Source of the DNA: Telopea speciosissima
Taxonomy: Eukaryota; Streptophyta; Magnoliopsida; Proteales; Proteaceae
Reading direction: 5' to 3'
Length of the DNA stretch: 64,000 bases
Assembly: GCF_018873765.1 (NCBI RefSeq)
Contig: NC_057916.1
Span: 32,897,501-32,961,500, forward strand
Shown here: positions 38,237 to 47,315 of the stretch, in pieces
Position numbering within the stretch: position 1 is the first letter of the stretch
Layout of the letters: every line of letters starts with the position of its first letter
Made by a program: the position numbers and the translations under genes
The notes under the pieces: model-generated
What the model saw: the letters and a program-made list of their open reading frames with translations, nothing else
What the model was told of the DNA's origin: nothing
The model's database searches: none

Positions 38237-39982
38237 ATGGATAGGGGTGAATCCTCTCGACCTCCCCCACCTGCTAAAGGTAAGGCACCTCTATACACAA
38301 CCTCCTCGCCTGACTCGGAGGAGGATAACTCGCTACTCCTTGACGATGAAGTAGAAGACCTTATCAACTCTCATTCTGAACTCATACTCGTCGAAAAAGT
38401 TCTCGACGGTAAACACTTCTGCCAACAGGCAGTTCATGAAGCCCTTATTGCAGCCTGGAATCTCCTCCATGACGTTCACGTCACCCCGATGGATTCTCAC
38501 CGCTTTCTCTTTCATTTCAGCCATAGCATCGATGTGCGAAATGTTCTTGAAGGTAGCCCTTGGTCAGTTTCTGGCAATCTGCTGCTCCTAGAGCAAGGCA
38601 GTGACCCTAGCCAGTGGTCCTTTACCACCGTCGAGTTTTGGGTCCAGCTACACGGTATTCCAAGTGAACTACTGCACCTGGACTTTGGTCTTCAACTATC
38701 CTCAAAGTTAGCGAGCCCTTACAAATCGATGTTGATCTCGGGAGGTCGTGGGGGTCAGTGTGCTTCTTATTTTTGATCGAGAATCCGAGTAGACATCCAC
38801 AAGCCCCTGAAGAGGGAACTGATGATAAAGCGTCGAAATGGCTCCCAAATCCCAGTTCAGGTCCATTATGAGAAGCTTCCAATATTCTGCTATTACTGCG
38901 GGTGTTTGGGTCACGACGAGAAGCGCTGTGAACGTTTTTTCGTTGCACAACAGCAATATCAGAGTAGCCATGGATGCAGAAACGTGACCAGGTGTTGCCA
39001 TGCCCCCCCTCTCCCTTTTGGCCCGCTACTTTGAGCCTCGATTCCTGAACCATGGCTGCTAGACGAGGCCCCCCTTATCCTGGCCGAGGGCCCAACTGAG
39101 TATGGGCAACAACCGAGGGTCACTAAGCTTCCATCACCTTATCATCCCCCTGCCGGTGTCGGAGAAGAAACTCAGCCTTCTGAGAGCCTCACAAGTAAGG
39201 GCATGCGTGATCTCTCCCCAACTTCCACCACGACATGCGTCAGGTACGGGCATTACCCGGCACACCCTGCCACCTTGCAGCTCTGTCACCCTAATTCCCA
39301 AAATCAGTCTGTCTCTGTCACACCATCAGACCCCAGCTGTCTGTCCAACGAAGCAATGATTTTTGCTTTGGATTACTCCCATTTTCAAATCCCATCCATT
39401 AATCTCTCTCCAATCAATACCCTGACCCCAACCGTTAACATTGAGGATTCTTCCAACACCCTGATCGTTGCTCTCCAGTCCCACCTGAGTCATTTTCCTG
39501 GGGACGTTAACCCCCTTTTAAGCCTTCTTCCAATGTTATCCGGTTTCTCTATATCCCCACTTGGGCCACTTCCAAAAGCCCCTAACCCCATCGTGACCTA
39601 CAAGAGTCCAAATCCCAATGGGCCTGGACCTAGTACTGCTGTCCCCTCCCCTCTATCAGGTACAACAGAATCCCTTTCCCCTGAACTAATGCCTGGGCCC
39701 AACCTCACACCAACCTACCAGCTGCCCTCATCACCCCTTCCTGCACCCACAGTTCCCATCCTCCCTTCACTTCTGCTCAAGAAGCTGGCCAGAGAGAACC
39801 AACCCAGACTTATTGATCGTCTGAAACCGTTTGATAAATGAGCTTTCAAACCAAAACCCAAAAGAGCTAGAGTCTTACAGCAGGAGGTTGCTGATTCTCT
39901 TGAGACCCCATCCTCTCAGGTTAATTTTTTAACGGATGGCCCCTCGGTGGTTGGGGGATATCAACCCCCAATGGATCTATGA
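38237..39982 (+). pseudogene. LINE ORF1 (DUF4283-like plus CCHC knuckle), broken
   Basis: A single reading frame runs from MDRGESSRPPPPAKGK at 38237 to a TGA at 39980-39982, interrupted only by in-frame TGA codons at about 38774, 39032 and 39839. Order: acidic N-terminus; a DUF4283-type RNA-binding-like domain (LILVEKVLDGKHFCQQAV to about 38770); a zinc knuckle CYYCGCLGHDEKRC (C-x2-C-x4-H-x4-C) near 38887-38930; and a long proline-rich tail. All three stops being TGA is compatible with CGA-to-TGA decay of methylated CpG. The stop overlaps the ORF2 start by ATGA. It would encode the nucleic-acid chaperone of the LINE particle. Confidence 0.85.
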
Positions 39983-42900
39983 AGCTCATCTCTTGGAATT
40001 GTCAAGGACTAGGGAGACCCCTGACCTAGTCCCTGACGGTCCAATCTCTGTGCCACCTCTCCCAAGCCGTTCACCCTGACATCCTTTTTCTTATGGAGAC
40101 CCGTAGTTCACGGAAGAAGATCTCGGCTATTGAGCGGCGACTAAAGTTGATGAATCAGTTCTCGGTGGATCCTATTGGCACATCAGGTGGTCTGAGCCTT
40201 CTTTGGAGTAGTATGATCTCCATTGATATTCTATATTTGGATCATAATATTATTGATGCCAAGGTGACTTCTAAATCAAACCCCCCTTTCTTTCTGACTT
40301 ATGTTTATGGTGATCCAGTGAGATCTAACAGGCATTTTGTTTGGGAGCGTATCATCCAATTTGGAGCAGATAGACATGAAAATTGGATGGCTATGGGGGA
40401 CTTCAATTCCCACTTATCGTGGCACGAGAAGTTGGGGGGAAACTCTAAGGCTAGCAGGGACATCTCCATCTTCAGGGGCTTCCTCGACTCCTGTAGTCTT
40501 TTTGACATAGGGTCCCACGGTCCTTCATATACATGGAATAACAAAAAAGAAGGTGCTGCCAATATCAGAATTCGCCTCGATCGAGTTCTTTCTAACCAGG
40601 CCTGGAGGACTTCGTTTTCAAATGCCATTGCTGTGGTGCGGTCTATAATCGGATCTGATCACTTTCCTATAGTCATCGACACTGAGGGTGGTAGATCTAC
40701 TGGAAAGAAGCCATTTCGTTTCTAGGCAATCTGGTTCTCCCATGCTGAGTGTTAAAATGTGGGCTCGGATGCGACTGGGAGGGGGAGATGATGTCTTCCA
40801 GGTGGTCTTTGAGACGGTTAGCTGTGATCTTAGTGACAATCTTGATAATGACATTACATAGGCTGATCGGGCGATACTGATCGATATTCTCAGGCTGGTC
40901 CACCTTAGGAATGAAACAAATGAATGTTTTATTAGAAATCTTAGGAAGAACACCAGACTGGAAAACCTCAACCACAAAGTTGCAAATGTCTGATCCAACA
41001 ATGTCCCAATATTTCTGAAAAAACGTCGGGGAAAGACCATCAAGACCAGGGGATTTCAGTGGTAGCATAGCAAAGAGAGCAGCCTTAATTTCAATGATAT
41101 CTGGGGTTCTCAGAAGGAAGTCATTTACAGCATCCGACACCGAAGGTTTGACACATTGAAGAACCTGAAATAGGGCTGTGTCATCAATCCCTTCAGATGC
41201 AAATATGTTTTGGTATCGAGACACAACTTCTGAGAAAACCTCGTCTTCAGACTTGGACCACTGGCCATTTCCCAATCTAAGCTGCAAAATTTTATTCCTC
41301 TGTTGACGAATAATAGTAGACGTATGAAAGAAGCAAGTATTCCTGTCCCCGCAGGTCAGCCAGTGTGCTCGAGACTTCTGATGCCACAATGTCTCCTCAC
41401 GTTGAAGCTCTATTTCGAGAAGTTTTGCAATATCACGGCCTCTAGCTTGGGAGATCTCAGATGGGTCATCTTGAATCTTTTCCAATTCCCGCATGTAACC
41501 TTTGATCTTGCGTTGCACATTGCCGAACACTTCGAGATTCCATTTGGAGAAGCTATCTTTGCAATTCAGAGCCTTCAGGTGAATTTGATTAGAAGCAGAA
41601 CCGATAACTTGAAGAAAGGCAAAAAGTGTTTCATGGCTCTCAAATTAGATATGGCAAAGGCGTATGATTGACTGGAGTGGGCTTTCATGGAAGGTGTTCT
41701 ATTGCGCCTAGGTTCTGTAGCAAATGGGTCTCTTTGATCTTGTCTTGTATTACATTGGTTTCCTACAATCTTCTAATCAATGGGACGGTTTGAGGTGCCA
41801 TTACTTATTCTCGGGGTATTCCGCAGGGCGATCCCCTCTCGCCGGCACTCTTTGTTCTTTGCACCCAGGCTTTGAGTTCGGTCCTTGAGCAAGCCCAAAA
41901 CCAGGGGTCCATCAGTGGCATGAGGGTACGCAATAGAACTTCCCCCCTTTCCCACCTATTTTTTGCTGACGACAGTCTGTTGTTCTCCACAGTTTCTCTT
42001 ACGGAGATTCAAAATTTGAAAGACTGTTTGGATCTCTATTGTAAAGCTAGTGGTCAGGCTATCAATTGCCATAAGTCCTCTCTCACTTTCAGCCCCAACA
42101 CGCCTCCAAAGTTCAAGAGGTGGTTTTCTCGGATCCTCAAAATGCCATATGGGGAGGGTCCGAAGAAATACTTGGGTCTTCCAAGCGAGTTTGGTGCTTC
42201 TAAGGTGGGGTTGTTTAGAGATATTTCGGAGAAGTCTTTGGCTCGGCTTCAAGGGTGGAAGCAGCAGTTCCTTTCTCAAGCTGGTAAAGAGGTTTTGATC
42301 AAGTCAGTAGCCTTATCCATGAACACTTCCGCGGCTTCCCACTTTAAGCTACCGGCATCTCATCACTCAAAATTGAATAGGGCTGCCTCTCATTTCTTTT
42401 GGGGCAAAAAGGAAGGACGTAACAAGATGAGATGGCTATCATGGAAGCGCCTGTGTAGATCGAAAGACAAACGAGGGTTGGGCTTTAGGGATTCGGCTAT
42501 CCACAACAAAGCCCTCCTGGGCAAGCTAGCTTGGAAGCTTTGGCAATGCCCTTCCTCTCCTTGGGCTATGTTTATGAAACAGGTTTATTTTCCTCACTGT
42601 GACTTTCTTCATGTTGGGCTTGGCTCCAATCCTTCTTGGGCGTGGAGGGGGATTATAGAAGGTCAAAAATGCATCTTGGATGGCTTGCTTTGGGTTGTCG
42701 GTACTGGGGAACAGATTAATGTGTGGAGTGATCAGTGGATACCCACCTCAAGTAATTTTAAAATCCAACATGCCCCTAGGCCCAATGCTCCTAATGCCGT
42801 TTTGGTTTCTGATGTCATCGACTCGGAGAACAGAGTGTGGAAGTAAGATTGGCTAAGTCAGATTTTTCACCCTCAAGATGTCGAGGGTATCTTGGATATT

Positions 42901-44089
42901 AAACTTGGACTCTTCCCTTCCTCTGATAAGCAAGTGTGGGGAGGCGCAAAATTTGGAGTTTATTCTATCAAGTCGGGATACCATTTCCTCTGCAATCAGA
43001 GAGATCGTCGTGAGCTTGTGGCATCCCCTCCCTCTACTACCTCCAGTTCACCTCTCCTTGTTCCTAAGTCGTTCTGGAGGAAGATTTGGTCCTGTAACAC
43101 TATGCCTAAAATCCGGAATTTTTTGTGGAGGGCGTGCAGTAATGGGCTGGCTACTGGGGCAGCTCTTTTGCAAAGACGCACAACCATTGATCCTTTTTGT
43201 CCTCGTTGCGGTGCCCTGTCTGAGATGATCGACCATATCTTATTGGATTGCCCATTCGCTCGAGCTATCTGGTTTGGATCTTCGTTGTCTTATAGTCCTT
43301 CTAGCCTATCACCTTCCCTGGTTACTTTCATCAACCATTGGGGGGACTTTGATAAGCAGGGGAAACAAGCTTACAAGGATGTGATTTGCAAGATCTCCTT
43401 CTTGTGCTGGAGCATTTGGTGCCCTCGCAACCGGCTTATCTTTGATGGATCGCGGTCTACCCCTCAAGAAGTCCTTCATCAGGTGGAGAACCTTTCCCTG
43501 GAATTTCTTATGACTACCACTCCTCAGCAGCGCCCCTCTGATCTCTTAGACTCAGCGGATCCCACCCCCCTGGGTAGGGAGTTTGGTCTCCACCTCATCC
43601 TTCGTTCTTTAAACTCAATACTGATGCAGCCTCCAAGGATGGGAAGCAGGGAATCGGATTTGTGATTCGTTCCTCTCGACAAAGGATTATTTCAGCTGTG
43701 TCCAAGCCTATGCCTTTCTCTTCAGTGCTCCAAGGGGAAGCCATCGCGGTGCGTGAAGGACTGCTTTATTGTATCTCGGAGTGTATCCATCGACGATGTC
43801 CTTGAGGAATCAGATTGTAGGGAGCTCATATTATACCTCATCGATCCTAGTCTACCCCCCCCCCCCCCCAATTGAGCTGATCAACATCATGCAGGACATT
43901 CGCTGTTTGAGTCCTTGCTTTAATGCATATAGTTTCCACCATGTTCCAAGAGAGATTAACAGCGTGGCTAACTCTCTTGCTAGGAAAGCCTTGTCTATAG
44001 CGTATGAGACAGTCTGGCCACCTTCCACTCCTTGGATTTCGGACTTATGTCATTCGGATTCCTCGTGCTGGACACGGTTCAATGAATAA
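39979..44089 (+). pseudogene. LINE ORF2: endonuclease, reverse transcriptase, zf-RVT, RNase H; broken
   Basis: ATG at 39979 opens KLISWNCQGLG, the APE endonuclease start. GDFN (near 40400) and GSDHFP (near 40655) are its catalytic-region motifs. The first half of the reverse transcriptase is inverted (40772-41602, minus strand). Plus-sense coding resumes with KGKKCFMALKLDMAKAYD, GIPQGDPLSPALF, and the active-site FADD at about 41963. Then come the thumb region, a zf-RVT block (WRACSNGLATG, CPRCGALSEMIDHILLDC) and an RNase H-like domain (NTDAA, QGEAIAVREGL, VANSLARKAL) ending near 44089. Stops and frame changes occur throughout (for instance at 40723, 41668 and 42844). Plant L1 elements often carry this RNase H; the order is otherwise normal. 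Confidence 0.88.
40772..41602 (-). pseudogene. Inverted reverse-transcriptase segment inside the LINE
   Basis: This block of about 830 bp encodes, on the minus strand, the amino-terminal reverse-transcriptase region: SKWNLEVFGNVQRKI, HWLTCGDRNTCFFH, LKSPGLDGLSPTFFQKYW, FICFIPKV and YRPISLCNVIIKIVTK, ending ISPSQS. All flanking LINE sequence reads on the plus strand. The left junction is nearly seamless relative to the normal order (endonuclease linker, then GSASNQ). At the right, only about 20-25 residues after ISPSQS are missing. This is therefore an inversion in place with a small loss, not a second LINE copy. Confidence 0.85.
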
Positions 44090-44116
44090 GTTTACTTCCT
44101 ACCAAAAAAAAAAAAA

Positions 44117-44791
44117 GAAAGGGAGGTAATTCAATCACTCTAACTTTTGCCATGTGGAATGCACAATAGACAAATCTCGGCTATTGAACATGTTATGTGT
44201 CTTGAATTCTTGAACCAATTCCGAAGTTTGGCCCACTCTTCCTATCACTCATCTCGTTTGGGGGTGCGGTGGTGAAGCCCAGACGGTACAGTATAACCCA
44301 ACCTAATGGATTGACCCAACTTGGAGGAGTATTTCTTTGTTTTATCATCTTGTTATTTAAGCAAGAGAGAAGAGTGAAATTTGAGGATTTTCGAGTTAGG
44401 ATTTTCCTGTAGAGAGATCTTACTATGACCTTTGGGTGCTTTTGAGAGATCTCCATTGTATTTTCTTCCATTACATTGTGAATCATCTTCATCTTCGCTC
44501 TTGGATGTAGTACACTAGTACATCATATTGGTATATAAACAACGTTAAATCTGTGTCATCTGTGCTTTGTTTTTGTTTTTCCGTGTTTCTTGGTGTTTGC
44601 GTTAACAGAAAAACTACATATTTCCTCTCACAATCCTAAGTTCAAGGGTGAGTGGTTTTACTACTTTTCTTTGCTTTTATTCCATGTAAGCCCAAATTTC
44701 TCACTCGATTGATGGTATTTATTTTTACCATCATGTCACATTACACATACAAAGCCTGTATTGCCATGGTTTGCGGTTACTGCCTTGCAAA
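44117..44791. other. Intergenic part of duplication copy A (continued)
   Basis: Collinear with 53187-53836 in copy B. Spacer downstream of the receptor gene; no coding sequence recognised. Confidence 0.55.
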
Positions 44792-45066
44792 CATGGTTTC
44801 AAATATCAGTATTGGATTGGGTGTATCAGTTGATTCGTATCGATATCAGCCTTTTAGGGGACATGCGCATAAAATTCAGTGTCTACAGTTGTGCCCAATA
44901 TTGATACATGTCCAATCTACTATCACTGAAATGATTCTTATTAAGGATAAAATTGTATAAAACTGAAATTTTTATTGACATTGAGGGCAAAACCATCCAA
45001 TACGACCTGATACGATTGATACATATCGATATCAATATCGACTGAAATTAATAGATCTAAACCATG
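44792..45066. mobile_element. Candidate MITE shared by both copies (copy A)
   Basis: The ends CATGGTTTCAAATATCAG and AATAGATCTAAACCATG are partly inverted, and the interior repeats GTATCGATATC words. Flanks CTTGCAAA and CTTATAAT agree at only 5 of 8. The matching element in copy B is 53837-54111, so it predates the duplication. Confidence 0.45.
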
Positions 45067-45398
45067 CTTATAATGCATGCAGGGTTTATTTTCTTTCACT
45101 TTCCCTGCCAATATATATGCTTTAACTTTATAAAAGAAAATATTGTTCCTTCAACTAGTTGTGTTCGAGGATCAATGGAAATTGAAATGAAATGGAAGTT
45201 TTAAACTCTTTCTCTTCTCATCAACATGAATTTTCATTTATTTTAGACAAAATGCATCCAAAAAAAAGGAAAAAAGAAAAATAATATTACATTTGATGCC
45301 TTCATTATAATATGATCTGTGCTACATAACTCCTCTAGGCAGTGCATCTTGAAACTAAGTTAAGGGAAAATGGCCATGCTTTTAGTGCTATTGTGTTT

Positions 45399-47315
45399 TT
45401 AGGTATATGACTCAGAGTAGTCCAAACACAAAGCTTCACTCTTTGATAGATTATAAACAGTATCATCCATGGTTGGTCTCTTAGAAGGGTCTCTCTGTAC
45501 ACAGGCAATGGCAACATTCATAACATTCATGATACTCTCTATTGGGCATGGAATCTCTTCCAGAAGAAACTTATCCACCCATTCCTTCAACTTCTCATCC
45601 TTCTCATCTTCCTCTTCCTCTTCCTCTGAAACTTTTTCTATATTCATCCAAAGTAACTTCCCTTCCTCATTAATGGCTTCCTTTCCAGAAACTAGCTCAA
45701 GCAAAACCACCCCAAAAGCAAAAACACCCATTTTCGTCGTTAAAACTCCATCTGCTAGATACTCTGGTGCAATATAACCATGAGTGCCAACAATTCTCAT
45801 GGTTACAGCATTACAACCAGATTTTGCTAGTCCAAAATTCACAATCTTGGCTCTCATGCTTCCATCTAATAGAATGTTACTAGTCTTGATATCTTTATGT
45901 ACCACCCTTGGCCTCGTGTGTTCATGTATGTATTGAAGACCATTAGCAACATCAATGGTGATACGTAACCTTGTCTTCCAATCCAACTTCATTGTTCTGT
46001 TTTCCTCATGAAGCCATGAATAAAGAGATCCATTCTCAACATAATCATACACTAGATAGCAGCTTCCAACCTCAGGGTGTATGCAGAAACCTTCAAGCCT
46101 CACTAGGTTACCATGGTTTACCTATAAACAGGAACTCAAATGAAACTTTAGGAAGATATACAAGTTGCTCAACAAGTAAATGTTAATCAATTAATTTAAG
46201 AGATGAAGACTGAAAATATGGATCTTAAAACACTGTAAGTCTAGGGCATGGTGCATGCCATTTTGGGGTCAAGGCCTTAGGCCTGCTTAATACCATGGCA
46301 AGTCAACTGGGTTCAAGTTCTGCCGATCACAGAAAAACATTCCATGAACAACTAATCCCATGTCTCTTCTAAATTATTCTCACCCATTCTTTTTAATTTG
46401 ATCCTTGAAACCATTATAAACTAGACCAGATTGAACAGTTAACTCAACAAACATTCTTCGATTTTAAGGGAAATAAGACATTTCCAACAGTGGAACCTTT
46501 CTAACTGTCATTTTAACTGGAATTTAAAACAACAGTGGAAGGGGAGGAGTGATCACTTACCTTTTTTAAGATCTTCAGCTCTTCACAGGCGTTCCATTTC
46601 ATCCTCTTAATGGCATAGAACACTCCACCGATGCGCCCTTTATAAACAGAGCCTTGAATTAAACAGCTTTGGTTGAATCCAGCAGTTGCTCGTCTCAAAT
46701 CTTGAATCTCATACACTCCATACTTATCCAAGGATTGTGAAACATCAGTTATGAAATTCTTCCTCAGTGCCCGCAGCTGTTTCTCCTGGTCATCTCTTGT
46801 TCCTTTGAAAAGCTTCAAGAGAATCTCCCGTTTATAAAAGAAACCCATAAGCAAAATCAATATTGCTAATAGAAAGCACGAAAGTCCCAACCCGATTTCC
46901 AACCCCAAAACATAATGATCTTCATCCTCCGTAGTCGATTTAGATTTTCGAGGAATATAAGGTTGATCTAGAGGAGGAATTTGAGAGACTGGAAGAAAGA
47001 TGACACTCGATGGAACGATGTTCTGCCCATTTACATCAATTATAGATTGTGTATTGAGTCCAAATTTCGCAGCAATGGAAGCTATGGTATCAGATGGATG
47101 GTAAACATAGCTAATGAAATATTTTATTCCAGACTGCATTTGGGTTTGGTTGGGACGGTTGCAGAACACTGGAAAAACAACGTCGATTCCAACTTGGAGT
47201 TTGGTGGGATCAAGAGAAGGGTTAACAAATTCCACACTTTGATAATTTGTCAATTCTTGGAACTGATTGTTGGAAAGGTCAAAGTAGGTGTTACCTTGTT
47301 GGATTGTAAATGGGA
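45399..47315 (-). pseudogene. LysM receptor-like kinase, 5'-truncated duplicate (copy A)
   Basis: Exon 1 remnant about 47315-46561 and exon 2 46121-45399 match the intact gene at 54445-56854. The signal peptide and LysM1 are absent because the duplication ends there; upstream sequence is unrelated. Relative to copy B, the second CxC pair has become CNR, AKIANFG is AKIVNFG, and the kinase subdomain IX Asp in TKMDVFAFG is Gly (TKMGVFAFG). The reading frames otherwise stay open, so the copy is fairly young. It retains LysM2-3, the membrane segment and the kinase region, but without a signal peptide it is unlikely to make a working receptor. Confidence 0.85.
46122..46560. other. Intron of the copy A receptor pseudogene
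   Basis: It contains a weak tRNA-like stretch near 46255-46330 with a B-box-like GGGTTCAAGTTC, also present in copy B near 55345. About 145 bp present in the copy B intron (roughly 55425-55570) is missing here, between two CACC words. Confidence 0.5.

Larger units (their letters stand above)
37809..44116 (+). mobile_element. L1-type LINE with RNase H, near full length, inserted in copy A
   Basis: About 6.3 kb inserted between CACACACCATC-type sequence and GAAAG, with the empty site visible in copy B at 53181-53193. It contains a 5' repeat tract, ORF1 (38237-39982), ORF2 with endonuclease, reverse transcriptase, zf-RVT and RNase H (from 39979), and a terminal poly(A) at 44104-44116. Six bases (GAATTA) of the empty site are missing here and no target duplication is obvious, so integration involved a small target loss or an atypical pathway. 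The copy is inactive: in-frame stops in both ORFs and an internal inversion (40772-41602). Confidence 0.92.
33945..47315. repeat. Segmental duplication, copy A
   Basis: From TGCAGAATACAC at 33945 to about 47315 the sequence is collinear with 49743-56525 at high identity: TatB exons 1-3, the whole intergenic region, and both receptor exons. Copy A carries two blocks absent from B, a MITE (34348-34757 counting one target duplicate) and a LINE (37809-44116). Copy B carries about 145 bp in the receptor intron that A lacks. The ends fall inside the TatB-like gene and inside the LysM receptor gene. Confidence 0.93.

Noticed and set aside
38031-38367. Open frames around the LINE 5' leader
   Set aside because: Overlapping frames of the untranslated leader and ORF1 start; no support.
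41303-41671. Plus-strand 122-codon frame in the LINE as a separate gene
   Set aside because: Mostly antisense to the inverted reverse-transcriptase block; only its last codons are plus-sense LINE.
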